NCBI GenBank assembly: GCA_023168345.1
Contig: AP025689.1
Span: forward strand, 990,001 to 1,054,000
Direction: 5' to 3'
Source of the DNA: Lysinibacillus sp. PLM2
GTDB lineage: Bacteria > Bacillota > Bacilli > Bacillales_A > Planococcaceae
DNA: 64,000 bases
Under the pieces are notes generated by a model, which was not told where the DNA came from, did no database searches, and saw nothing but the letters and a program-made list of their open reading frames with translations. Positions 19,013 to 27,750 of this stretch are shown here, in pieces; positions within the stretch are counted from its first letter, which is position 1; each line of letters starts with the position of its first letter. Made by a program: the position numbers and the translations under genes.

Positions 19013-19378
19013 ATGGACAACATACAGCAATTACTGCAAATTTCAGCTAAACTATACAAACATCTTACTGTTACTGAAATTCCAACAGGGGATGCGCGCA
19101 CTGTTTACATAGATGAAATTAATCATATGTTAGATGCGCGTGGAAATCTTACAGATAAGTTACAACAAGATGAATTTGTCATAGAGTCTGATAATAAGCT
19201 TCATGCAACGCTCGTACAGTTGGACAAAGGTATCCGTGAAAGATTAGAAATTGTCATGCAAGCGGTAAAGCAAGACATGAAAGATTTACAAAATTCTAAG
19301 AAGAATGAAAAACAATATATGAATCCCTATTCTTCTGTGCAAGTAATGGACGGGATGTACTACGACAAGAAAAAGTAA
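19013..19378 (+). CDS. fliT: FliT-like flagellar chaperone
   Basis: Helical 121-aa protein between fliD and fliS. FliT proteins act as export chaperones for FliD. The identification rests on position and on the C-terminal pattern NPYSSVQVMDGMYYDKKK, which I recall from Bacillales FliT-type proteins, not on a strong catalytic motif. In B. subtilis the order is fliD-fliS-fliT; here it comes before fliS. AGGAG precedes the ATG by about 9 nt. It could be an unrelated flagellar accessory protein. Confidence 0.62.
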   Translation: MDNIQQLLQISAKLYKHLTVTEIPTGDARTVYIDEINHMLDARGNLTDKLQQDEFVIESDNKLHATLVQLDKGIRERLEIVMQAVKQDMKDLQNSKKNEKQYMNPYSSVQVMDGMYYDKKK

Positions 19379-19477
19379 GTCTGAGTGCCAAAATGTTCTA
19401 TAACTATTCATTCGTATTTGGACTTTAGAAGACTTACAATAAAATTAGAAATGTATCTCTCAAAAGGAGTGGCCCAA

Positions 19478-19882
19478 TTGGCAGTACAAAATTCCGCACT
19501 AAATGCTTACAAACAAAATAGTGTAACTACAGCTTCACCTGGAGAATTGACGTTAATGTTATATAACGGTTGTCTAAAATTCTTGTCACAGGCAAAAAAA
19601 GCGATGGAAGATAAAAATATACAAAACAAAAATACAAATCTTCAAAAAGCACAAGCCATTATTCATGAATTAATGTCCACATTAAATATGGACTATGACA
19701 TTTCAAAGCAAATGTTACCATTATATGAATATATGAATCGTCGTCTTCTTGAAGCAAATCTTAAAAACGACACAACAATTATTGACGAAGTAATTGGCCT
19801 CACTACAGAATTCCGAGATACATGGAAGCAAGTGATCCAAATTACACGTCAGCAACAATTTAGCAATAGCCAACAAGTATAA
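19478..19882 (+). CDS. fliS: Flagellin export chaperone FliS
   Basis: Binds the C-terminus of flagellin in the cytoplasm and prevents premature assembly. Core motifs: ALNAYKQNSVTTASPGELTLMLYNGCLKFL and the later AQAIIHELMSTLNMDYDISKQMLPLYEYMNRRLLEAN. I start at TTG 19478, which gives 134 aa (family size) and has AAAAGGAG 8 nt upstream. An in-frame GTG at 19385 would add 31 residues of no family character. Last gene of the flaG operon, followed by a strong terminator. Confidence 0.93.
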   Translation: MAVQNSALNAYKQNSVTTASPGELTLMLYNGCLKFLSQAKKAMEDKNIQNKNTNLQKAQAIIHELMSTLNMDYDISKQMLPLYEYMNRRLLEANLKNDTTIIDEVIGLTTEFRDTWKQVIQITRQQQFSNSQQV

Positions 19883-19903
19883 TAAATCTCCATCTATTAT
19901 AAG

Positions 19904-19951
19904 TCCCCCTGAATGAGTACTTTAAAAAGTATTGATTCGGGGGTGTTTTTT
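19904..19951 (+). terminator. Intrinsic terminator after fliS
   Basis: CCCCCTGAAT and ATTCGGGGG form a long stem extended inward by ACTTT/AAAGT, followed by TGTTTTTTATT. Ends the flagellar operon. Confidence 0.9.
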
Positions 19952-20030
19952 ATTAGAGAATCATCCCTTCTAAAACTCATAAAATAGTCCCTCTATAAGA
20001 AAATCGTTACAATTATTTGAACAAGCTTTG

Positions 20031-20074
20031 CGAAAAATGTCGAAAAATGAGATAAAATGGTCGACATTTTTTCG
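20031..20074 (+). repeat. Imperfect inverted repeat upstream of the PilZ gene
   Basis: CGAAAAATGTCGA (20031-20043) faces TCGACATTTTTTCG (20061-20074); the arms pair over 13 bases with one extra A. The 17-nt loop holds GATAAAAT, which could serve as a -10 element. It may be an operator or an RNA hairpin; it lacks a clean T tract on the + strand after the right arm. Confidence 0.7.
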
Positions 20075-20128
20075 GAACAATTTGATAATAAAGGTAAATA
20101 ATTGATTATATTGTAGGGGGATTTTCCT

Positions 20129-20503
20129 ATGATTTTTAAACGACAAGAAGGTTTTCGCTTTGTCTTTAATGAACCAATTGAAGCGAGTTTCGTCGTAATT
20201 AGTACAGGTGAAAAAAGCGATGCACAAAAAATCAAGCATTCTTGTAAAATTTTGGATTTAAGTGCTCGTGGTTTAAAGATTTATACTGAGGCCGAAATTG
20301 GTGAATATAAAAATAAGCCATTTTCACTTGAGATTCATTTCGTTCTTGATGTGACACAAATTCATGCGGTTGGTGAAATTATTTGGTCAAGACCTATTGG
20401 ACAAGGTCGTCAGTATGGTATTCAATTACCTGATCAACCAGATATCGTTGACTTAATCATCAGCGAAATGAAAGAAAGACGCGGAAAAGAAGTGCTTAAC
20501 TAA
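20129..20503 (+). CDS. PilZ domain protein (probable cyclic-di-GMP receptor)
   Basis: Single-domain 124-aa protein. PilZ domains bind cyclic di-GMP through an arginine-rich N-terminal motif and a DxSxxG motif. DLSARG is present near residue 45 after CKI, and the N-terminus has KRQEGFRF, arginines spaced one residue wider than the strict RxxxR pattern. The beta-barrel strands continue with LEIHFVLDVTQIHAVGEIIW and RQYGIQL. Position after the flagellar operon suggests a role in the motility-to-sessile switch (inference). GGGGG lies 9 nt before ATG. Ligand binding is not certain because of the motif spacing. Confidence 0.72.
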   Translation: MIFKRQEGFRFVFNEPIEASFVVISTGEKSDAQKIKHSCKILDLSARGLKIYTEAEIGEYKNKPFSLEIHFVLDVTQIHAVGEIIWSRPIGQGRQYGIQLPDQPDIVDLIISEMKERRGKEVLN

Positions 20504-20610
20504 CATATAATAACCATTTTAACGGAAAGCTATTGTTTAAAAACGTCCCATTTAATTGTTAATATTATGTGAATGCGTGTCCTAAGAATTGAAAAAGAAT
20601 CGCGGATTTG

Positions 20611-20640
20611 GCAGGATATTCTTAATACTATGTAGAATAT
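20611..20640 (+). promoter_or_regulatory. Sigma-H-type promoter for hpf
   Basis: GCAGGATAT (20611-20619) and GTAGAATAT (20632-20640) are separated by 12 nt. Both fit the sigma-H consensus RnAGGAwww / RnnGAATww at every defined position. The B. subtilis homologue yvyD is known to use sigma-H and sigma-B. The start of transcription should fall about 25 nt before the ATG. Confidence 0.72.
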
Positions 20641-20673
20641 ATTTACATAGGGTTAATAAAAGGAGGAGTTTAC

Positions 20674-21222
20674 ATGATTAGATTTAACATTCGTGGTGAA
20701 AACATTGAGGTAACTCCAGCAATACGTGAGTATGTTGAAAGTAAAATTGAAAAAGTAGAGCGTTATTTTGGGAATGACATGGACGCTACTGCTAATGTAA
20801 ACTTACGTGTCTACAATGATAAACAAACAAAAGTTGAAGTCACAATTCCGATGAAAAATGTTACATTGCGTGCAGAAGAACGTCATGATGATATGTACGC
20901 AGCTATCGACTTAATCGTAGATAAATTAGAGAGACAAATTCGTAAACATAAAACAAAAGTGAACCGCAAATTCCGTGATCGTGAAGGAGCAGGTGTTTAC
21001 TTTGCTAACGTGCAATCTGATACAACACCGCAAGAGGAAGAAGAGTTTGCAATTGTACGAACAAAACAATTTAGCTTAAAACCAATGGACCAAGAAGAAG
21101 CAATTCTTCAAATGAACTTACTTGGCCACGATTTCTATATCTTCACTGATGCCGATTCAAATGCTACAAATATTGTATATAAACGAAAAGATGGAAAATA
21201 CGGCTTAATTGAAACTCAATAA
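20674..21222 (+). CDS. hpf: Long-form ribosome hibernation promoting factor
   Basis: Binds the 30S decoding region and, through its C-terminal domain, dimerises ribosomes into inactive 100S particles in slow growth. Residues 1-100 are the HPF/RaiA domain ([25 protein letters not shown]). Residues 125-182 are the long-form C-terminal dimerisation domain ([42 protein letters not shown]). The 182 aa length fits. AAAGGAGGAG precedes the ATG. Expression is probably tied to stationary phase through the sigma-H-like promoter at 20611. Confidence 0.95.
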   Translation: MIRFNIRGENIEVTPAIREYVESKIEKVERYFGNDMDATANVNLRVYNDKQTKVEVTIPMKNVTLRAEERHDDMYAAIDLIVDKLERQIRKHKTKVNRKFRDREGAGVYFANVQSDTTPQEEEEFAIVRTKQFSLKPMDQEEAILQMNLLGHDFYIFTDADSNATNIVYKRKDGKYGLIETQ

Positions 21223-21236
21223 TAGGTTAAGATGAG

Positions 21237-21275
21237 ATCCCCCTTATAGAACAAAATCTATAAGGGGGATATTTT
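21237..21275 (+). terminator. Intrinsic terminator after hpf
   Basis: A perfect 14-bp stem, ATCCCCCTTATAGA with TCTATAAGGGGGAT, around ACAAAA, followed by ATTTT. Ends the hpf transcript. Confidence 0.88.
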
Positions 21276-21467
21276 GCTTAAAAGCTGTCTTCTCCCATAA
21301 AATGTATAATACTGTCGATTTATATTGAAGAATTATGATTTTATGCTAGTATTAAAATACGATTAAAATATTTACGATATCTTTAATAAACCGTTGCAAT
21401 CTTATAGTACAATAAGAAGTGATGGTTATTTCATTCGGAATTATTAATATATAACGGAGTTGTTAAA

Positions 21468-22352
21468 ATGACTAAAAAAGTAAGAAAAGCTGTAATTCCT
21501 GCAGCAGGATTAGGAACACGTTTTTTACCAGCAACTAAAGCTCAACCAAAAGAAATGTTACCTATTGTTGATAAACCAACAATTCAATATATTGTAGAAG
21601 AAGCGGTTGCTTCTGGCATTGAAGATATTATCATTATTAGTGGCCGAAATAAAAGAGCCATCGAAGACCATTTTGATAAAACCTATGAGCTAGAAGAATT
21701 GTTAGCTCAAAAAGGGAAATGGGATGACTTGAAAGACATTCAAGATATCTCAAATCTAGCAAACATCCACTATATCCGTCAAAAAGAACAAAAAGGATTA
21801 GGGGATGCAATTTTCTGTGCACATCGTTTTATCGGGGATGAACCATTTGCCGTTTTACTTGGTGATATCGTATTGAACGCAGAAAAACCTGCTTTAGCTC
21901 AATTAATTGAAACTTATGAAAAAGAACAATCGTCAGTAATTGGTGTACAGGCAGTTCCGATGGATGCAGTTCATCAATATGGTGTGATTAATCCTGCAAA
22001 TGGTATTGAAAAAGGAAAACCTATTGAAGTGAAAGGCTTTGTGGAAAAACCAAAGGCAGAAGAGGCTCCTTCTAACCTTGCCATTATGGGGCGTTATGTT
22101 TTAACACCAAACATTTTTAAAGCGTTAGAAGCAACAAGACCTGGTGTCGGTGGAGAGATTCAGTTAACAGATGCCATCGAATTACTAAATCATAGCGAAC
22201 GTATTGTGGCACAAGATGTCGTAGGTAAGCTTTATGATATCGGTAGCAAATTTGGTTTTATCCAAGCAACACTTGAATTTGCATTGGAACGTGAAGATTT
22301 ACAGGAAAGATTACGTGAATATTTACGTACGTTTATGAAAGAAGAGTTTTAG
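21468..22352 (+). CDS. galU: UTP--glucose-1-phosphate uridylyltransferase
   Basis: Makes UDP-glucose from glucose-1-P and UTP. The N-terminal nucleotidyltransferase signature is [26 protein letters not shown] (read as AGLGTRFLP plus K-x-K-E-M). Later [19 protein letters not shown] and [21 protein letters not shown] are family-diagnostic. The 294 aa length is normal. With pgi and pgcA following, it forms a UDP-glucose supply module for ugd and for glycolipid or teichoic-acid synthesis. GGAG is 8 nt before the ATG. Confidence 0.95.
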   Translation: MTKKVRKAVIPAAGLGTRFLPATKAQPKEMLPIVDKPTIQYIVEEAVASGIEDIIIISGRNKRAIEDHFDKTYELEELLAQKGKWDDLKDIQDISNLANIHYIRQKEQKGLGDAIFCAHRFIGDEPFAVLLGDIVLNAEKPALAQLIETYEKEQSSVIGVQAVPMDAVHQYGVINPANGIEKGKPIEVKGFVEKPKAEEAPSNLAIMGRYVLTPNIFKALEATRPGVGGEIQLTDAIELLNHSERIVAQDVVGKLYDIGSKFGFIQATLEFALEREDLQERLREYLRTFMKEEF

Positions 22353-22520
22353 GATTCTTTTTTAAACAAATCTACGGAGTAGTTAAGGTGAATTTCATAA
22401 AAGTAGGGGAACATAAACCTTTCCCATAAGATGTAACGTCTAAAAGATAGGGATAAATTGTTATTGAAAGTTTATAATCTATCGTTTATAACTATAATAG
22501 TTAATAGTAACATGAATATA

Positions 22521-22553
22521 AGCTTGCTCGATTTACTTGGGCAAGCATTTTTA
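22521..22553 (+). terminator. Intrinsic terminator between galU and pgi
   Basis: GCTTGCTC and GGGCAAGC pair around a 9-nt loop and are followed by ATTTTT. galU and pgi are thus probably separate transcripts, although read-through is possible. Confidence 0.75.
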
Positions 22554-22649
22554 ACAGATAGGATGAATATATTTTTCTATCTATATTTGCGTGTAACTAA
22601 GGCTTGTTGTTGAATTTCGTCAATAAGTCAGTTTCTAAGGAGAAGAAGA

Positions 22650-23873
22650 ATGCTTAAATTTGATTATCCAAAAAATGTTCAACAATTTGATATGGTGACT
22701 ATCCCTGATATGAAGCACTATATTGATTGCTCTATGGAGGAAATGTTTGCGATCCAACAAGTTGCAAATGAAATCCAAGAAAAGGCCAATGTATTGCTTG
22801 TTATAGGGGTAGGGGGTTCCTTCCTTGGAGCTCGAGCAGTTATTGATGCATTATCACCTTACTTCGGAACAAAATCCAATGTTGAGGTCATTTATGCAGG
22901 AAATAACATGAGTGGTGCCTATTTAAAGCAGCTACTGGCCTATTTAGAAGACAAGAGTGTGTATGTGAATGTTGTTTCGAAGTCGGGTACTACGATGGAG
23001 CCTGCCCTTGCCTTTCGAGTTGTGAAACAGTATATGGAGAATCGTTATGCAAAAGAGGCAGTTAAACGTATTCTAGTAACAACAGATGCAGAGAAGGGTA
23101 TTTTAAAGCAAATTGCAGATCAGGAAGGTTATCGTCAATTCGTTATTCCTGCTGATGTAGGGGGACGTTATTCAGTATTTACGCCAGCTGGACTACTTCC
23201 GATTGCTGCAAGTGGTATTGATATTCAAGCATTCCTTGATGGTGCAAGACAAGCAGAAAGTGACTTTTCAAATGAGAATATTCATGAAAATGCTGCGTAT
23301 CAATATGCCTTTTCTCGTTTTGAATTATATAGTCAAGGCTATTCATTAGAACTATTAGCTTCATTTGAGCCTCGCTTGAAAAAGCTGCACGAATGGTGGA
23401 AGCAATTATTTGGTGAAAGTGAAGGAAAAGAGCAAAAAGGGCTTTATCCTTCCACGGTAACATTTTCAACGGATTTGCATGCTATTGGGCAGTTCATTCA
23501 AGAAGGTAGCCGCATTTTATTTGAAACATTGATTCACTTTGAAGAAATTGAAGAGGATATTGAAGTACCTTTTACATTAGATGATGTGGATGGGTTAAAT
23601 TACTTAGCTGGGCGTTCGATGAATGAAATTAATGCGACTTCAAAAGATGGTGTCGTGTTAGCTCATGAAGAGGGCGGCGTACCAGTGATGAAAATTTGCT
23701 TATCTAAATTAGATGCTTATCATGTTGGTTATTTAATGTTCTTCTTTATGAAAGCTTGTGTAATCAGTGCGACATTACTTGAAGTAAATCCATTCGATCA
23801 ACCAGGTGTGGAAGCTTACAAGAAGAAAATGTTAGAGCTATTGAAGGAAAATGTGGTGAATATTCATGAGTAA
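22650..23873 (+). CDS. pgi: Glucose-6-phosphate isomerase (shortened N-terminal region)
   Basis: Interconverts glucose-6-P and fructose-6-P. Signature GGRYSVFTPAGLLP is at about residues 170-183; substrate loops VIGVGGSFLGARA and VVSKSGTTMEPA; catalytic Glu in GQFIQEG, His in VLAHEEGG, and Lys in FDQPGVEAYKK. All are intact. It is 407 aa against about 450 in Bacillus: after the usual N-terminal KFDY, roughly 35 residues present in other Bacillus enzymes are missing. AAGGAG precedes ATG 22650 and an in-frame stop at 22611 rules out extension. Overlaps pgcA by 8 nt. Confidence 0.9.
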   Translation: MLKFDYPKNVQQFDMVTIPDMKHYIDCSMEEMFAIQQVANEIQEKANVLLVIGVGGSFLGARAVIDALSPYFGTKSNVEVIYAGNNMSGAYLKQLLAYLEDKSVYVNVVSKSGTTMEPALAFRVVKQYMENRYAKEAVKRILVTTDAEKGILKQIADQEGYRQFVIPADVGGRYSVFTPAGLLPIAASGIDIQAFLDGARQAESDFSNENIHENAAYQYAFSRFELYSQGYSLELLASFEPRLKKLHEWWKQLFGESEGKEQKGLYPSTVTFSTDLHAIGQFIQEGSRILFETLIHFEEIEEDIEVPFTLDDVDGLNYLAGRSMNEINATSKDGVVLAHEEGGVPVMKICLSKLDAYHVGYLMFFFMKACVISATLLEVNPFDQPGVEAYKKKMLELLKENVVNIHE

Positions 23874-25554
23874 TACGTATACCAAATGGCTAGAGAAGGC
23901 AGATGCCATTTATAAATCAGAACTTAATTCAATCTTAGATAAAACTTCCGACATTGAAGATCGCTTTTATCAAACTGTTCCATTTGGGACAGGTGGTATG
24001 CGCGGTCTTCTTGGTGCTGGTACAAATCGGATTAATTTCCATACGATTCGTTTAGTATCAGAAGGGTTAGCTCGTCAAATTGAAGGGCAAGGTGAAGAAG
24101 CAAAAGTGCGCGGTGTGGTCATTGCTTACGATACACGTCATTTTTCACAAGAATTTGCTTATGAGACAGCTGGTGTGTTAGCTCGTCACGGAATTCAATC
24201 TTACATTTTTACGGAAAGCCGTCCAACTCCTGAACTTTCCTTTGCAGTGCGTTATTTACATGCTGTTGCAGGTGTTGTCATTACAGCGAGCCACAATCCG
24301 AAAGAGTATAACGGATTTAAAGTTTATGGAGATGATGGTGCCCAATTAACGCCTGTCTTTGCTGACGAAATTGTTTCACATATGGAAGCTGTGGAGGATA
24401 TTTTTTCAATCCCTTCAATGAATAAAGAGGAATTACTGGCTTCAGGCTACTGTACAGAAATGTTAGATAAACTTGATGTTGCCTATAACAACGCTTTGAT
24501 GAGATTAAGTCAACGTGATGATGTGAATAAGGATCTAACAATCGTTTATACACCATTACACGGTTCTGGATTAAAACCAACTGTTCATGGGTTAAAGGAT
24601 TTTGGATTTACAAGTATACATATTGTTGAAGAACAAGCTGTTCAAGATGGTGCATTCCCCACTGTGTCTTATCCTAATCCTGAAGAACAGGCTGCGTTTG
24701 AGTTGGCGATTCAATTAGGTCGACAAGTGAACGCTGAATTGTTACTTGCAACTGATCCAGATGCGGACCGACTTGGAGTTGCGGTAAAGGATGCTAGTGG
24801 TGAATACCAATTGTTAACTGGTAACCAGCTTGGTGCATTGCTTCTTCATTATATTTTATCTACGAAAAAAGAAAATGGTACGCTACCTTCTAATGGTGCC
24901 ATGGTGAAAACAATCGTAACATCTGAAATGGGTGCAGCGATTGCCGAATCTTTTGGTGTTACTACAATCAATACGTTAACTGGATTTAAATTTATTGCAG
25001 AAAAAATGGCGGAGTTTGAAGAGACAGGACAGCATACCTTCTTATTCGGTTATGAAGAAAGCTACGGTTATTTAGCTGGTGATTTTGTCCGTGATAAAGA
25101 TGCCGTTCAAATTGCAATGTTAACTGCTGAAATGGCTGCTTATTATAAAAATGAGCGCAAGTCATTGTTGGAAGTACTTGATTCGTTGTATACACAATAC
25201 GGTCAATATAAAGAAAAGCTCATTTCTTTGAAGTTTGATGGGATGGAAGGGCAACAGAAGATTGGTCAAATAATGACGAGTCTACGTGAGGCAGCACCGA
25301 AGGAAATCGCAGGTCTTTCAGTAGCTCGGGTTGAGGATTATCAATCCGGTATTGCAACATTAGCTAATGGTGAGAAAGTAGCGATGGAATTACCACGTTC
25401 TAATGTATTGAAGTTTATTTTAGAAGATGGCTCATGGATTTGCGCTCGTCCATCTGGTACAGAACCGAAGTGTAAGTTTTACATTGGTTTGATCAATCAA
25501 GAAGATGCAGTCTTTGATAAAGTTGAAAAAATGATTATGGAGATTGCAGAATAA
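23866..25554 (+). CDS. pgcA: Alpha-phosphoglucomutase / phospho-sugar mutase
   Basis: Converts glucose-6-P to glucose-1-P, the substrate of GalU. The phosphoserine loop is ITASHNPKEYNGFKVYG (near residue 145), the metal loop DPDADRLGVAV (near 300), the sugar-binding loop GYEESYGYLAGDF (near 400), and the phosphate-binding RPSGTEPK near the C-terminus. The N-terminal FGTGGMRGLLGAGTNR is typical of the PgcA branch. The 562 aa length fits. The gene overlaps pgi by 8 nt and is probably translationally coupled to it. Confidence 0.94.
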   Translation: MSNTYTKWLEKADAIYKSELNSILDKTSDIEDRFYQTVPFGTGGMRGLLGAGTNRINFHTIRLVSEGLARQIEGQGEEAKVRGVVIAYDTRHFSQEFAYETAGVLARHGIQSYIFTESRPTPELSFAVRYLHAVAGVVITASHNPKEYNGFKVYGDDGAQLTPVFADEIVSHMEAVEDIFSIPSMNKEELLASGYCTEMLDKLDVAYNNALMRLSQRDDVNKDLTIVYTPLHGSGLKPTVHGLKDFGFTSIHIVEEQAVQDGAFPTVSYPNPEEQAAFELAIQLGRQVNAELLLATDPDADRLGVAVKDASGEYQLLTGNQLGALLLHYILSTKKENGTLPSNGAMVKTIVTSEMGAAIAESFGVTTINTLTGFKFIAEKMAEFEETGQHTFLFGYEESYGYLAGDFVRDKDAVQIAMLTAEMAAYYKNERKSLLEVLDSLYTQYGQYKEKLISLKFDGMEGQQKIGQIMTSLREAAPKEIAGLSVARVEDYQSGIATLANGEKVAMELPRSNVLKFILEDGSWICARPSGTEPKCKFYIGLINQEDAVFDKVEKMIMEIAE

Positions 25555-25571
25555 CTTGCCATAACATAATG

Positions 25572-25611
25572 ATGTCAGGCTTTACTCTATGTGAGCAGCC
25601 TGACATTTTAA
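25572..25611 (+). terminator. Intrinsic terminator after pgcA
   Basis: ATGTCAGGCT and AGCCTGACAT form a perfect 10-bp stem with a 15-nt loop, followed by TTTAATTTAT. It lies between convergent genes. Confidence 0.75.
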
Positions 25612-25648
25612 TTTATCTATTCCTAATTTGGCACCACAATCACCTTTT

Positions 25649-26539
25649 CTATTTATTAATAGTAGATGGTACTTTGCGATTCACAAGATAGATACTCCCT
25701 CCTACAAGTATCATCCCAATAAATAATTTGAAGGTAATCGCCTCGCCAAGGAAAATAGAGCTTACAATGACGGAAAGTATTGGCACTAAAAAGGTAAATG
25801 CACCCACTTTGCTTGCTTCACCTTCGTTCATTAGCTTGTAATATATAAATTGAGCAATCGGCATACCGAGTGTCGAGCCCCATACTAAGGTGAAAATTAG
25901 ATCTCCATTCCAAACAATATTAGATACACTTTCCGTAAAGCCCCCTGCAATCAATAACGAAGCCCCGCCAATTATTAGTTGCATGACCACCATCCAATAA
26001 GCATCAATTCGTAGTTTATTTTTCTTCACATAGACAACACCAATCGCCCAGCTTAGAGCAGTGGCGAGTGCTAAAATAACGCCAAGTACAGATAAATGAA
26101 TTGTTAAGCCGTCCACACTAACAAAGAAAATTCCGATAAATCCAAGGATAAGTCCAAAAATTTTCAATAGGTTCATATCCTCTTTCAAAAACCACCAAGA
26201 TAAAAGTCCAAGAAGCACTGGCTGGAAATAAACGAGTACAGAAAATAGACCTCCTGGTAACATGTTAAGTCCTACTGTTTGAATTCCAAGATAAAAAGTA
26301 ATATTTAATGTAGCCGAAATGAGATAAAACAGCCAATTTTCTTTAAACCGTAGTAGGTGCCATCTTTTTAAAATGAATAAAAATAAAAGCACTCCACCCA
26401 CAAACGCACGAAAGCCTGCGAAAAGAAGTGGTGGCATATATGGTACAGCATTTTTATAAATCGGCCAGCTTACACCCCAAACGAGTATTAAACAAACTAA
26501 TAAACTATAGGTTACTAATTTATTATTTTCATTCCCCAT
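25649..26539 (-). CDS. EamA/DMT-family transporter
   Basis: Inner-membrane permease of the drug/metabolite transporter superfamily, 296 aa with about ten hydrophobic helices arranged as two EamA repeats (the first from LVCLILVWGVSWPIYK, the second around ALATALSWAIGVVYVKK). Substrate unknown; relatives export amino acids or other metabolites. I start at ATG 26539 because AGAGGGG lies 8 nt upstream on the minus strand; an in-frame ATG at 26608 would add 23 hydrophilic residues without family support. Convergent with pgcA and divergent from pdxK. Confidence 0.82.
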   Translation of the reverse strand: MGNENNKLVTYSLLVCLILVWGVSWPIYKNAVPYMPPLLFAGFRAFVGGVLLFLFILKRWHLLRFKENWLFYLISATLNITFYLGIQTVGLNMLPGGLFSVLVYFQPVLLGLLSWWFLKEDMNLLKIFGLILGFIGIFFVSVDGLTIHLSVLGVILALATALSWAIGVVYVKKNKLRIDAYWMVVMQLIIGGASLLIAGGFTESVSNIVWNGDLIFTLVWGSTLGMPIAQFIYYKLMNEGEASKVGAFTFLVPILSVIVSSIFLGEAITFKLFIGMILVGGSIYLVNRKVPSTINK

Positions 26540-26870
26540 GGATTGCCCCTCTTTCATAAGGGAGTATGTCTTTTCTAATATATGGCTGTTCTTGTGAACG
26601 GGGTACAAAAACCCGATTTATGATTGGAGTATTTACGGGTTTTTCAGGCAGTGTAAAAATTTCACCGAAGGAAAAAGAGCTTTTTCTCTCTGAATTGAAG
26701 AAACATTGTCCTCATGCAAAATTTGAGTTTTGATAAAGACTATTCTATTAGGGAGAGTCCTTTTTTACTTGAATAAAATAAAATCCTTGGGTACCATTAC
26801 GTCATTGACCACACTTATTTACAAAGTTTTACTATTTCACTTATCCACATATAAAAGGAGATATTTTAGG
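26540..26870. other. Intergenic region between the divergent transporter and pdxK
   Basis: About 330 nt. It contains a small open frame at 26620-26733 (37 codons, no ribosome site) and a short hairpin CGGGGT/ACCCG just before it. I see no convincing gene here; the region must hold the promoters of both flanking genes, but no strong -35/-10 pair stood out. Confidence 0.5.
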
Positions 26871-27698
26871 ATGACGATTTCATATGCATGTACCATTGCT
26901 GGATCAGCGGCACGTGGGGGAGCAGGTATTCAAGCGGATTTAAAAACCTTTCAGGAGTTAGGTGTCTTTGGAACAACAGCGATTACTGCCTTTGTTGCGA
27001 CACATCCTGAAACGAAACAAGGAATTTTTACGGAATCTATTGATGTAATCGAAGCTCAATTATATACAATTTTTGAGCAATTTCAATTGGATGCACTAAA
27101 GACGGGCATGTTGTTTACAAAGGAAATAATTGAGTTTGTGGCGGAATGGTTAAGTAAACATCTTGTGAAAAATATTGTGGTGGATCCTGTGATGTTTGGG
27201 AAAATTGGTGCACCGTTATTAAAATTTGAAGCAATGGACTCGCTAAAAACAAAGCTTTTACCTCAAGCAACGATTATTACGCCAAATATGCCAGAAGCGT
27301 CCTATTTGTTAGGCGAACGTGAGATTGTAAGTGTTTCAGATTTACAGGATGCAGCGCGAGATTTGCTAAAGCTTGGTCCTAAGTACGTACTCGTAAAAGG
27401 TGGACGTTTGGACGGGCCAGCTGTGGATGTTTTGTATGATGGAAAGAACATGATACACCTTGAAGCACCACGTATAGATACCATACATACAAATGGGGCG
27501 GGTTGTTCTTATTCTGCAGCGATTACAGCAGCGCTAGCAAAGGGGCTACCGATTCAGGAAGCTGTATTTTTAGCGAAGAAATTTGTGACAGCTGGCATTC
27601 GACGCCACATTCCATTTGAACGAGTTGCCGGTGCAATTGACCATCGCGCATATAATGAAGTAGGGGAGAATGATGTGTACTCGCGTGTGGTTGAATAG
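26871..27698 (+). CDS. pdxK: Pyridoxal kinase / hydroxymethylpyrimidine kinase family (PdxK-like)
   Basis: Ribokinase-fold kinase of 275 aa phosphorylating pyridoxal or pyridoxine, or a related pyrimidine. Family features: GGAGIQADLKTFQELGVFG, KTGMLFT, VVDPVM, ATIITPNMPEASYL, YVLVKGG and the catalytic loop NGAGCSYSAAI. The C-terminal AIDHRAYNEV resembles staphylococcal PdxK. Two changes against that family are visible: the usual GSDxSGG is GSAARGG, and HGAGC is NGAGC. Start ATG 26871 follows AAAAGGAG; an upstream in-frame ATG at 26730 would add 47 residues outside the fold. Confidence 0.83.
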   Translation: MTISYACTIAGSAARGGAGIQADLKTFQELGVFGTTAITAFVATHPETKQGIFTESIDVIEAQLYTIFEQFQLDALKTGMLFTKEIIEFVAEWLSKHLVKNIVVDPVMFGKIGAPLLKFEAMDSLKTKLLPQATIITPNMPEASYLLGEREIVSVSDLQDAARDLLKLGPKYVLVKGGRLDGPAVDVLYDGKNMIHLEAPRIDTIHTNGAGCSYSAAITAALAKGLPIQEAVFLAKKFVTAGIRRHIPFERVAGAIDHRAYNEVGENDVYSRVVE

Positions 27699-27750
27699 TA
27701 ATGGAAAAAGATTTTGGAAAATGGTGCGCGGATAGTGAGACGTCAATATT

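Noticed and set aside
19970..20239. Minus-strand frames opposite the PilZ gene
   Set aside because: They cross the inverted repeat and overlap the PilZ coding region without ribosome sites.
26620..26733. 37-codon open frame between the EamA gene and pdxK
   Set aside because: The peptide looks protein-like but there is no ribosome site and I recognise no family; it could be a gene remnant.
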